From NCBI GenBank assembly GCA_026419785.1, contig JAODTK010005864.1, positions 1-64,000 on the forward strand: a DNA stretch of 64,000 nucleotides. Direction: 5' to 3'. The position numbers and the translations under genes are program-made. The notes beneath the pieces were generated by a model. It was not told the origin of the DNA and did not search any database. It saw only the letters and a program-made list of their open reading frames with translations. Position 1 is the stretch's first letter. Each line of letters opens with the position of its first letter. Below are positions 24,618 through 35,924 of this stretch, one piece after another. The stretch is from Sclerodactyla briareus. Lineage: Eukaryota; Echinodermata; Holothuroidea; Dendrochirotida; Sclerodactylidae.

Positions 24618-25802
24618 GTGAGTATGGATGCCTATAATCCTCTTTTGTGGCTCATGGGAACTAATTTTGCTGTTTCACATCTGTCAAATTAGTTTGTTCA
24701 ATTTGCCACCTGTCACACACAAATCCTTACTGTTGTAAAGTCTTGGGTGATAGGGAATTTGAGGTAGCCCATCATCGGTAACACCGCAATGGACAGCTTT
24801 TTGCGACTCCCAGGTTAAGTATCAGCGAAAAAACAATGCAATTGCCCCTATATATTCTTAGAGTGAATGACCTGGTCGACACCTAAAGACTGCTGCCAAA
24901 ATTAACAAATGTTCATTCCTCACATCTCCCATTGGCCATGTGACTAACCTTGAACTAAACTGCAGGCACAGTGGGTTGTGTGTGTTGTTTCGACATCTAT
25001 GTCATGAAATTGAATGTCGTCACCTAATTACTCTACTTATTACTTACTCCACCATCGATTCAGTTTACAGCTCTAACAAACCGTGCAGTGCCGTGGTCTG
25101 GACCATTGTCTGACCATGTGTAGGTTTGACCCTATTTCCATATGTGTGAGCATGGTTCACATTTGATTGGTGCTCCTGCAGCACTCAAACTGTGATGAAC
25201 CGGATTTACGAAAAAAAAAAAGCATGATATCACCATCAAAATAATTTTCTCGTGATCTTCAAAATGACATATGACTGGATCATATGAGCCTTATCAGGGT
25301 TGTGAGTGCACAGGCTCACCTGGAACAACTTGGGTTTATAGCGGAGACCCTTCCTACGGCCTGTTCTCATATAGCCTGTTGAACAGGCAGTTGTGACATT
25401 TGTTCACCTCGTCTCAGCCTCATTCCACTCATATGTGCAGGATGGACCCTTTAAACCAATCGGTGATTTGCCTAAACAAATGCCTCTGCGACTGGTTCTG
25501 CTCGCTGTCGAGCTGAATCACAGGCGGGACTAGTGGTGGTGCGACGTCAACGTTGATTGCGCAATCGGACATTCTCTCTTTTGCTAAATTAGGGGAAATG
25601 GCTATGCCTGGAAAATTACTCTATTGATCTGATTGGAATTGGCGTTTAGGACAACCTCCAACCTAGTTTGGCATGTGTTAGATGGATATTCTTTTTTGAT
25701 TCCTTGACGAAGGCAGAGGAATTATGCAGTCATGACTGTATGCGTGTGTGTGATGTATGTCATGTGGTATGTATGTATGTATGTTGTAGTAAAACGCTGG
25801 CT

Positions 25803-26960
25803 TGTGAACACGATAAACGCGACCCCCACTTGGATGAATGAAGTTCTTTCTTGGTATGTGTGGTCCCATGATGAGTACATGAACCCTATTGTTTTTTGGT
25901 CCAGGTTGGGGTGGATTTTGGTCATCTGAGGTCACCAGATGTCAAAAGTCTTGAAAACCTTTGAAAACGATAAGTCTAGAATGGCGGGCGGATCAGTTCA
26001 AATTGGTGGTGCTTTCTTATGGGGAGTACAGGAGACCTATCGTTTCTGGTATAGGGCGGGAGTGAATTTTTGTGAAAAATATAAAATTTGTGGAAAAGTC
26101 AATATTGGGCCATTTCGGCTGTGAACACGATTAGTTCTTGGGACCCACCTGGTGGATAAAGCTCATACTGGTATGTGTGTTCCCCATGATTATACATAAC
26201 CCTATTGTTTTTCGGGGGTCAGGTCAGAGGTTCATCTGAGGGCAAGAGAGGAAAAAGTCTGAAAATCTTTGTGAACACAGATAAGTCTAGATATGGTCGT
26301 ATGATCAGGTTCAATATTTCTTTGGTGTGTAAGCTTTATTAGGGGAGTACAGGAACCCTTTATGTTCTGGGTAAGGTCGGGGTGAATTTTTGTGAAACAT
26401 ATAAAAGTGTGAAAAAGTCAATATTGGCCCCATTTCGGCTTGTGAACACGATAGATTGACCCAACCTGCGTGGGAATAAAGCTCATACGTGTATGGGGTT
26501 CCCCATGGATTAGTACATGACCTAATTGTTTTTGGTGGCAGGCAGAGGTATTGAGGTCACCGAGGGTCGAAGTCTGCAACCTTGGGAACCCGATAAGTCC
26601 AGAATGGTTGGTCTGATCAGGTTCTAATTGGTGTGCTAGCTCTTTCGTATGGGAGTACAGGAACCCTATTGTTTTCGGTATCGGTCGGGGTGAATTTTTG
26701 TGAAAATATCAAATTTGTGACAATCAATATTTTTGGCCCATTTCGGCTTGTGAACACGAAACTGACGCCCACATGGATGGATGCAGCTCTAGTGGTATGT
26801 GTGTTTTTCCCCCATGCTGAGTACTGAACCCTATTGTTTTGGGTCAGTTCAGAGGTCATGTATGAGTACATGAACACTATTGGTTTGGTGGTCCCACAGA
26901 GGGCGCACAGTCTGACAATCCTTGAAATTAGTGTGTAGCTATCTTATCAGAGTAGAGGAA
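25803..26960 (+). repeat. Tandem array of about 315-bp units, 3.7 copies
   Basis: CTTGTGAACACGA-like starts occur at 25803, 26121, 26441 and 26749, so units of about 308-320 bases follow each other. Each has ATGGATGAATGAAGCTC-like, CATGATGAGTACATGAACCC, TATTGTTTT, a GGTCA-rich part, TAAGTCTAGAATGG and ATGGGAGTACAGGAACC phrases in the same order. The second half of each unit partly echoes the first. A (TGTA)n block at 25741-25797 precedes the array, again a microsatellite beside a tandem body. It lies in a cadherin intron. Confidence 0.75.
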
Positions 26961-28034
26961 CCTATTGGTTGGTTGGGAAAAATGTTAAATTGTCAGACAT
27001 ATGTTTTCCCTATATGAGCTCCTCTCCCATTTGTCCTTGTTGTCCTGGCTATTGGTTGTCATCACAGAGTCAAGGTATCACTAAGCCGGTTGGCTTTCTG
27101 GTTAATTTCCCATTTGAAGGATTCATAGTTTTTTCGAACTTGTGTGGCGTTTACCAAACAGCTGCCAACGCCTGCCAGAGCTAAAGTTGTTTCGTTCGTT
27201 TAGGTTCGAAATGCTCATTCTTCGTAAATTCTCACTTCGGTATTGTAAAAGTTAGTGACAGTCTTCTGTATATTTATGACCAAATCTGGGTGATCCTTTT
27301 GCGGAATCTAATCATGGTTGCTCCCATCGATATCAACGCCTGTGTGCTACTGATGACTGACACCTTCGTGACCTGAATCGTAATGAGCAGAATCCCAATT
27401 TTTTGGGATTTGGTTCAAACGACGTCCTGCAGAATATTTGGTAATATTCGACCATGGTATACTCTAAAGAGTATAGCCCCCTCCATTTTAGGAATGCTTC
27501 TTAAATCTGCTGCTTTTAGGCAGGCATTCTCATACTGTCAACGCTCTTTGCATGAGAACACAACCCATTCATCCCATTGTTCCGGATGTTAATTATTTAT
27601 AGTATGTAGAAATCGGTGAGGTTTTCCGTGCTGGTAGTATGTAGTTTCCATCAGATTGTTTGCACATTGTACATGCAAAGTCGAGTGGCCAGTGTACCCC
27701 TATGACCTTTGACCAATTCATTATTATCTTGATACATGTAACCAAGAAATGCTTATGCATGAAAAGTTGTCAAAATTTGGAAGACCGGTAAGTTTGGATT
27801 TTTCAGACGGAATTTGATGGTTTTTATTAACTGGTCAGACTGGTTCATTCTCTCAAAAAGTGCAATTTTGCTGATAATAAACTAGGAAAACATGCAGTCA
27901 CTGAGGCTTGAAGGAATTTGCTGATTACCTAATTAGGCTGACAGCTTAGCTAGCAGATAAAGTTTTGCTATGTATACGACAAGTTCACGATGTCTCCACG
28001 AACATAATATGAAATAATGCTTCTCATCCCCAAG

Positions 28035-28136
28035 GAAACTGACCCCGGAAATGCTACGGTGGTCCTGTCTCTCACCATTGAAGATCCTGATGACGATGTA
28101 AATGGAACCCACCTATGCAATCATCATGAAGAAGAG
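28035..28136 (+). CDS. Cadherin exon (EC start, strands A-B and calcium loop)
   Basis: A TTCTCATCCCCAAG acceptor opens the exon in phase 0. It reads ETDPGNATVVLSLTIEDPDD and then DVNG. This matches the start of an EC repeat: an acidic N-terminus completing PE-E, a hydrophobic strand B and a D-x-D-D loop followed by NG. The proposed donor is GAAGAG|GTGAAC, which is weak. The frame stays open for about 100 more bases and gives NFALEFHP just after it, which resembles strand D of an EC repeat, so the exon may extend to about 28165, where a G-run begins. No frame slip is needed inside the part called. Confidence 0.62.
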
Positions 28137-28789
28137 GTGAACTTTGCATTGGAATTTCATCCATGGGGGGGGGGGGATTTTTTTATGCAGGGAGAATGCA
28201 GAAAAAAAACTTGTCCCGAATTTGGGAATTTTATTTGACCAAAGGGATAGTAGCTTGTGCATGCATGTTATCCTGGCAGTGAATGTACTGCATGATAAGA
28301 TTGGGGGCCAGCAATCAATGGTCGTCCTCAGCCCATTGGTGGGCGTCGGGGCAAATTTTGAAGAAACCCATAAAATGTGGCCTTGAAAGTAGGGCATGCA
28401 AACCCATTTTCGCCTTCCATTCTGCTCCATATTTTCCATCTGACCCGAGTGCCAACCTCCCTCTGACCCGAGATGGTTCCGTCTGGAATTAATTTCCGCG
28501 AATCACAAAATTTGTGTGTCGCACTGCTTACACACACCTTGATATTGCAACGGTCACCCTCTGCTTAGAATAGTCTAATGGTGCTCTGTGTGTTGTTGTT
28601 GGGTACATAGATGTCAGAGTGAGGGTAACGATCCAATAGAAAAAAGGCTGCGGGTACTGCTGGATGAACCTGGAGGGTGAAAATGCAGCATGAAACCCAT
28701 GCAGAATGGTAATGCATTATTCTCCACAGCTAGGGGTCTCTTCTAAACTGAGCAAAAAAATTGATATTTTGGCAAATATCAACTCATCA

Positions 28790-30540
28790 ACACAGTAACT
28801 CCCACCCCACCTAGAATGATAATGAAACTTATGTATACTTCCTATACTCTGTAGGTGGTTCCCACATTGAGTACATTTATCCTAATTGATGACTCAAGGT
28901 CAGGTCAAAGGTCAATATGAGTTGAAGTTGATATCTGTTAACAGTTCTGAGTCTAGAGTGGCTGGTCAATCAAGTTAAAAAATTGGTATGCTGTTTCCTA
29001 TATGGATATGTGAACCCTATTTGTTTTTAATGTAGTCGCAGGGTTTTTGGTTTGTACCTAACAGATGCTATTGCCTTTCGAATACTATGGCTTGGACAAC
29101 CCTGGTACCAAAAGTAAATTAGTATTTTTCATCCACGAAGCAACCCAGAGCTTCAACAAGGTAACTTTCCTCTAACGTTGAATTGTGCAAAAAAATAGGG
29201 CGAACATTCACATGACTAAATATATTATGAGATTCGCTGGTGCTGTTCTGAATCACTGGCACAAAACTATGAATCATCAATGTATCAGGTGAATTTCCCT
29301 ACAACAAGCTCGTGACAAGAGCATTCTAGGATTTCCGAATGAGCATAGTGTTTACTTTTTCTCAAACTATAACTGAGATATCAACATACGTAGTTTTTTC
29401 GACGGTGGATTTGTGATTCCTGCGGAAGTCAAGGGATCTGTTTAGTCCCGCTGTATTGTGGTGTGTGTGCGTGATCCCAGCTTGTAACCAATAACTACCT
29501 CACTCTGAATGGATGAAAGCTCATACTTGGTATGTGTGTTCGCTCCTAAAGATGAGTACATGATCCCTATAGGTCACCATTCACGCACCATAGATCAAAT
29601 TATGAATTTCCCTTGTGACCAGAGAGGTCCAGAAATGCTTGGTCCTGTGATCTGGAATTGCTGTTAGTCTTTCTCATGGGATGTCCAATTATAACCCCAC
29701 TGTTTGAGTGTTACTCAGCCAGGGGTTATTCGGGCGAGAATTAATTAAACATTTTTCTTTAAATATTGATATCTTAGTCAATTTGGCTTGTCAAACACCA
29801 TAACTCGCCCCACCGGGATGGATTAGCTTAATATGTGTGTTCACCATAATTAGTGCATGATCCCTATTGTTTTAGGGGTCATAGGTCAAGATGATCTCTG
29901 GTACCCATAGTTCAAAATCCAAAATCCTAGTAAACTGGAGAAGTCCATAATCTCGTCTGAACTGCTGAAGCTTGGTGGTGTGTTGGCATTCTTATGGGGA
30001 GTACACAAACAAAAAACATTGTTTTTGTGTGAGGACCATGCAAAGGCCATTATTTTGAGAATGAGAAATTTGTGGATGGAAAATGAAGACATGTGGCCAA
30101 TTGTGGCTTTATTTAAAAACATGTTAACTCAAACCAGGTCTGCATGGATGGGCTCACTTAGCACTGTAGGTGTCGTCTCGTAATTGAGTAGATAATCCTC
30201 TGTGTGGGGTCAGGTCAAATATAGCTGAGGTCAAACCAGTCAAAAAGTCTGGAATGCTTGTAAACATGTAACCCAGAGTGTGGGGGTCCTCTTGATCAAC
30301 TGATTCAGTGTGAACTTGGGTGTTGGGGGAAGGAGCCATGCTCCAGCGGAAATTGTTCATTTTGCTATCCTGCCATATTTTAGCTGTAAAGAGACTGTGA
30401 CCAAGTCTGGATGGATGGAGCCCAAACTTGGTAGTATTTTCCCCATGAGAGTACATGAACTCTACTTACTGTTTTTGAGCCCGTGGTCAAAAACATTACA
30501 AGTTGGAAATCCCTATAAATACAGTAGATCCAGTATGCTT
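28790..30540 (+). repeat. Dispersed diverged units of the 315-bp family
   Basis: At least five diverged pieces of the 25.8-kb array unit lie here in the same orientation, for example GGATGAAAGCTCATACTTGG near 29511, CCACCGGGATGGATTAGCTT near 29811, GGATGGATGGAGCCCAAACT near 30407 and GAGTACATGAACTC near 30450. They flank the cadherin exon at 30881. The DR1-type AGGTCAAAGGTCA at 28902-28914 lies within one piece. Confidence 0.55.
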
Positions 30541-30880
30541 GGTCTTTTCAGTTGAAATTGACGTTATGGGCTCCTCCTGAAGTAAATAAACCTCATTGAT
30601 TTGTATGTTTATTTAATCTCCAAAACAAAAGGTCAGCAAATGGTAATCCATTGAAGATCAAATTTGGTATGCACCAAAGGAGGGCAACCTATTACTTTTG
30701 GTTCGAGATTAATTTTTGTGGCATGGAAATTTTGCGAACCAGATATATATATTCCTCATAGTACCTAGTGCATTATCCCATATGTGTTCTTGTGTCTAGT
30801 CATCAGAAATCAGTCAGGGAATCACTAAGCCATTTGGCTCACCGCAGTTTTAGCACTTTCATTCCTTACATTACTTTCAG

Positions 30881-31011
30881 AATGTGTTTTGTGAAAGGAG
30901 AAGTTTGGACTGGTGCCGAGAGCTGGCGAAAATAGTACATTCGATTTGGTTTTGAACCAGTCTCTGTCCTTCGATGACCAGCTTGAGTACACTGTATGCC
31001 TGCAGGCGAAG
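30881..31011 (+). CDS. Cadherin exon (EC strands C-F)
   Basis: The acceptor has a long pyrimidine tract ending TTACTTTCAG and the donor is GCGAAG|GTAGGT. The frame reads FVKGEVWTGAESW and, after a slip near 30931, ENSTFDLVLNQSLSFDD then QLEYTVCLQAK. F-x-L-x-L-N-x-x-L followed by an acidic pair and LEYTV is the strand D-E-F pattern of an EC repeat, with FDDQLEY where LDYE/LDRE normally sits. The exon at 44316 has the same FTLSLNQTL phrase, which supports the assignment. It fits between the EC start at 28035 and the linker at 35084. Confidence 0.6.
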
Positions 31012-31141
31012 GTAGGTCACCCTTATAGTAATAATTCCAAGATATATATCATATGCCATTTGTTCATACTGTCAATCTTCCTGTAACATGATTGGTGATA
31101 TAAATACACTGGCATAGCAACTAGTCAGGGACAATGAAAAT

Positions 31142-32626
31142 CAGTGCTGGAGGACTCGAGTCGTGACTTGGACTAGAGTCCGGACTCGAGTCCCTACTTT
31201 TCAAAGACTCGGACTTGAGTTGCAATGACTCAGGCTCGGACTCGACCCAAAGGACTCGGGGTCTCGGTCCGAGTCCTGTACGAGTCTCCATTTTGCCAAA
31301 TACAAACTTGATTTTACGATCGTACAAGACAACCAAAAGTATACGCACAACGCTCTGCCAAAAAGTAACCCAACTTTTCCCACATACTTTTGACTGCCCG
31401 ATGACTAAATCAGGAGGGGAATTACATCCTTCCCACACGCACGCATGTTGCACAGTCACATAATCATTTATGAGATAACAAATACATGCTAACGAGAAAC
31501 TATACATTTTGCCGAACAGATTGATGGTTAAAAAAAAATGTTTGCATTATAAATCAGCATGGACAAATATATTATGAATGAAAAATGTTTGAACGAATCA
31601 AATGAATGTGATACCTACTAACGAAACGATAAAGCATTATTCCTGTTTGTAATGATACCTAACACGAACATTAACACAACCTGCAAATACTCAAATCTGT
31701 TGTTGGGAAAATTTATAGCCTATCTCTCATCTCAATTAAGTGCCAATGTATGTTAGGAAACTTTCTTAACCATATGCTCTTCATATTTTGTTATCGTAAC
31801 TGGCATCGGTCTTTCAACTTTCCCGCGTACATGGTGAATCAATGTGAATAGATCATAGCGGAAGTTAGTAGTTAGGATACCGGCAGGCGGTGTAATATAA
31901 TTCATTGGGGTGCAATGCTTTTGCCCCCGCCAAACTTTGAAGTAACCTTTCGATATATCTTGATCGAGGGTCAGATCATTTTATCATGTGGCATAAATAA
32001 CGAATGGTGAGATAGTGAATAGATAATGTATATGTGAATTAAAGAATGACATGATTCACAGGGATGGGAGGAATGGGGTCAATGATGAAGAAAGCTTCCA
32101 TGAAAAAGGAGATGAATGTGGAAGAGAGCAATTTCATTCTCTATGCTTTTCAAGGGTAGATAATGCATGGCAATCAATATTTTACAAATTTATAATGTTA
32201 TATTTTTTTGGAATGTGCCTGTGCACTCCAGGGAGTCAGGCCTACAAGACAACTCCTATTTTTTGCACCCAAAGTATAGTCATTATGCCCTTCACATCTC
32301 AGCTATCGAGTAAATCAATTAGACCTCTGATATTCGGCACTGTCATGAGGTATGACCAGCCCAAGTTAAAGTTAAAGTTTTTGTTATATCCGTACATTGT
32401 TAATAAGTAGGCACTGCATTTAAAGCATTGGTCTGGTATATAGCAAGCAATACAGCGGTTGTTAAGTTTTGCTTGAATTTGTAAAAAAGTGCAGGTCAAA
32501 TTGGGCATAAAGGACCGAGGACTCAGCTCGGACACACTGATCCGGACTCGGAAGCCAAGGGGACTCGGACCGGATACTGATGACTCGGAATTGGACTCGG
32601 ACTCGGAGGACTCGACTCCAGCACTG
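31142..32626. mobile_element. hAT-like element with long GACTCG-rich TIRs
   Basis: The left end reads CAGTGCTGGAG and the right end is its exact complement, CTCCAGCACTG at 32616-32626. Inside each end lies 110-130 bases of reiterated GACTCGAGTC/GGACTCGGACTCGG, so the TIRs are themselves made of short direct repeats. The middle 1.2 kb is AT-rich with no recognisable transposase. The eight flanking bases do not match, so a target duplication is not shown. It lies just 3' of the cadherin exon at 30881-31011. Confidence 0.7.
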
Positions 32627-33010
32627 GCGATAACATTTGGCAAGGGGTCACTATTGGCTCAAAGTTGATAAATCAGCTGACAATTGCAGGATGAATATAA
32701 AGAGGCTAATATATTAGCTGGAGAATGACTGAATGCGTCAGTCCAAACCAGAAGTTCATACGACTTTCCGTTATGGAGTAACAGTCATTTGAAGTTTGTG
32801 CGTGTGTATTGCGCAGATCGGAACGCAATCCCATCATGCTATAATAACTGATGTCATATGGCACAACTCGCAAAGATTCTTTGTTTTCTATTGAAATTCA
32901 CACATTATTTTCACTTTGAAAGCATTTAGCCTATGGGAGAGGATGTTGTAGTGGGTGGTGGTGTTGACGATCACTTTGGTGAGAGAAAGACACAGAACTT
33001 CTTGCTATTT

Positions 33011-33100
33011 TAGCTCACCACAGCCATGGCTGAGTGAGCTATTGTGATCATGCACATCTATCTATCTATCTATCTGTCTGTCTGCCTGCCTGCCTGCATG

Positions 33101-33168
<68 letters not shown>

Positions 33169-34095
33169 CATGCCTGCCTGCCTGCCTGCCTCCTGCCTGT
33201 CTGTCTTTCTGTCAACAATTGATTAAAATTACTACTCCTCCTGCATTGCGTGGTCGATCGTGATGAAACTTGGTCACAATATCACTGAGTTAATGGCATC
33301 TGGGTGTTCAGGAATTTTGAGTCAAAGGTCATTTAGTGGTCATTTCGGCCAAATAGGTCATTTTGGGTTCAAACAGTCAAAACGCTTCTTCTCCCACTGA
33401 TTGAATTGGATGATCATAATAGTTGGTCATTATTAACATTGACCAATGGTACATACAGGTGTTCATGAATTTGACGTTAAAGATTATCTAGGGGTTAATT
33501 TCGGCCATTTTGCGAAAAACTGCAAAATGCTTCTCCTCCTACCGTTCAAATCAGATGTTCATGAAACTTGGTCAGTATTATCAGGGACTAATGGTTAATA
33601 TGGGATGTTCAGGAAATTTGAGGTCATCTTGGGGTCATTTTAGTCAAAAAGGTCATTTTTGGGGTCAACAGTCAAAACGCTTCTTCTCCCACTGATTGAA
33701 TTGGATGATTATGGTCAATTTCGGCCATTTTGCGAAAAAATGCAAAATGCTTCTACTACAGTTTCAAATTGGATATCATTAAACTTGTCAGTGTTATCAG
33801 TGCCCAATGGTATAGGATTTGGAGGTCAAGGGTCTAGGGGTCATTTTGGCTCAAAAGGCCTCCTTGCAAACGGATCCGTCCATATTCACCAGGTGTGGTG
33901 AGATTATTTTTCTTCTCACATAAATATACCAGGTGTGGGATCAAAGAACAGTCTATTAGAATTTTTCCAACTATTATGATTCAAGGGAGTGACATGTCAA
34001 TACACAATCAGTTCTGATGCACATTGGAATGACCAATCAAAACACCCTTTCTTGTAATACATACTACAGTACAGATATCTTGGCAGGGTGAGCTA
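33011..34095. mobile_element. Non-autonomous element: 9-bp TIR, microsatellite and tandem core
   Basis: TAGCTCACC at 33011-33019 and its exact complement GGTGAGCTA at 34087-34095 bound a unit of 1,085 bases. Near the left end sits a (CTAT)n(CTGT)n(CTGC)n block at 33057-33213. The core holds alternating diverged monomers of about 147 bases in 295-base dimers: CAGTCAAAACGCTTCTTCTC at 33374 recurs at 33669, with a related TGCAAAATGCTTCTCC between them. GAGTCAAAGGTCA lies at 33319-33331. The architecture resembles pearl-type elements of bivalves and DINE-type Helitron relatives. Confidence 0.65.
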
Positions 34096-34250
34096 CTGTG
34101 CATTGGCACTCTTGTTCTGCATAATGACTAAACTTTGAAGGCCAATCCATAGAAACATCATATTGAAATGGACCTATAGATACTGTTTTCCATCCTCCAC
34201 AATATAACCTCTATTGTATCCAAGCCTGCAGTTGTCCTTTGATATTATAT

Positions 34251-34622
34251 AGGGAGCTTTAGATTTCACGATGGCAACGGCACCGTCTGACGCAATGTTA
34301 ACCTACTGCTCATGCGACAACCTCACCAACGCCGTACACGTTGATTCACAACGGGAGTCACTCACTTTTCACGTCGTCTCTACGACGTGAACGTGACCCA
34401 CCTCTGCGGCAATCATTCCACAGGCTAAACATGGAATTCCGGAATTTACGATCAATTATGTCGAACGCGCAACCATAAAACGTGCGCAATTACATACGCA
34501 ACTGGCTCATTGACACGTCGTAGAAATCCTAAGCGCCCTTACTGCAGGACGGCGACGTGGTCTACAACAGGAAAGACATTACGTCATACGTTGCCTTCGC
34601 CGCTGTGAAATCTAAAGCTCCT
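34251..34622. mobile_element. MITE with about 45-bp TIRs and a perfect hairpin
   Basis: The left arm AGGGAGCTTTAGATTTCAC and the right arm, read on the other strand, AGGAGCTTTAGATTTCAC agree almost perfectly, and the similarity continues diverged to TGACG(C/T)AATG, about 45 bases in all. Inside, 34368-34391 is a perfect 10-bp stem, TTCACGTCGT, with a CTCT loop. The element is GC-richer than its surroundings. It has no coding capacity and no clear target duplication. Confidence 0.75.
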
Positions 34623-35083
34623 AAATTATCATCATCCGCTAATCTTTGAAAAGAAAGAAATGGTTGATTAGGCAAACAATGTTTACTGTTCCTGATTAAT
34701 AAGGTAATAGTGAACTTGGTTGTATTCAAATAATTTAATAGTCTATTATGTAGTGGTTATAGTGTCTTTATAAGCGGCTTATGAAGAGCCACATGTCGAA
34801 ATTATTGTAATGCGTCAAGCGCTGATGATTTTATTTACATGTATAGTAAGTGTCCTGCCTTGTTTCATTGTGCCACTCTACTTGAAACTGCGCCACGAAT
34901 TGTGCGTGCACCGCCATTTGAGGAAGCCATGTTTAGAATGATGGGGAGCCTCCGACAGGGCTCAACTGAAATTCATGTTATTGGCATTTGCTATCACGTT
35001 AGATTTTGTCCATACATTTTCAGTTTATTAGAGTTCTTTGTCTTCTCTGCTCGCCACCTTATGATAGGGTATTCCACCTCTAG

Positions 35084-35186
35084 GCAGCGCCATCAGCCGT
35101 GTCATCATAACCAATCCAGGACATACAGGTCACCGCGATCTTCCTACCAGCCCTATGACGCGTCCATGCCAGAGGACAGCGAAGTG
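35084..35186 (+). CDS. Cadherin exon (degraded linker and next EC start)
   Basis: The exon sits between a CACCTCTAG acceptor and a perfect GTGAGT donor. One frame opens with SAISRVIIT, the last strand of an EC repeat. A second frame ends with YDASMPEDSEV, a typical EC start with the PED/PEN calcium motif. Between them the linker region reads as a VQD-like motif followed by AIFLPA, but only if two or three slips are allowed. FAT and CDH23 proteins use VQD linkers, so this is plausible. The exon falls where a linker is required between 31.0 and 43.2 kb. Confidence is moderate because of the broken frame. Confidence 0.5.
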
Positions 35187-35924
35187 GTGAGTCAGTCAGT
35201 CATCAGTCATTCGTCAGTCAGTCCATGAAATGTTGAGGCTCTGCCTCAATAATCCAGGTCTAATACTCTGTGAACGGTTTTTCAGTAGATATCCAATGTC
35301 CGGGTTTACTAAGGCCTCGATTACTAATCTCAACCTAGACCTTTCCGCAAATAGCATAGTCGGGGCACTGTACATGTGGGGTAGTTTTGATGTATCTGGA
35401 TACTTCAGGGGCGTTTGTGTACATGTTTGGGAACTTGTAAATTCATATCGTCTCCATTCTCTGTGCGTATTCTCTCAAGATTCAGTATGTTATCCCCGAT
35501 ATGAAAAAAAAAAACTTTTTATCTTTGTCGTGACAATCTACTGAAATGTGCTATTTCTCGCCCCACCCCCAAATTTTATTCAGCTAAAATTCCTATTTGT
35601 CCTTCCATAGATCGTGCATATGCATTGCGAGAGGCTGTTTTGCGAAAAGGTCTATGTAATCTTTGTTGTGGTGTACTCCTGATGGTTCCCCTGTTCTATC
35701 TAGCCACCGTCCACACGGCTTGTCGGTACAAAATAAGTTAACCCACCTTGTGAGTATTCCTGCAAGAGGGGACTACAGTGCATGTATCATGAGCCGACAG
35801 CATCATTGGTCAGTCAGCTGATCTTGATTATGCGGTAGATTTGTGGCCCGCACAAACAACCGCCTGTAAACATGGCCTCATGTGAAAACATTCACTCAAC
35901 TGATGCTCACTTGTACTTATAGAC

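Noticed and set aside
33034-33222. Cysteine/proline/leucine-rich ORFs in overlapping frames
   Set aside because: They are direct translations of the (CTGC)n microsatellite.
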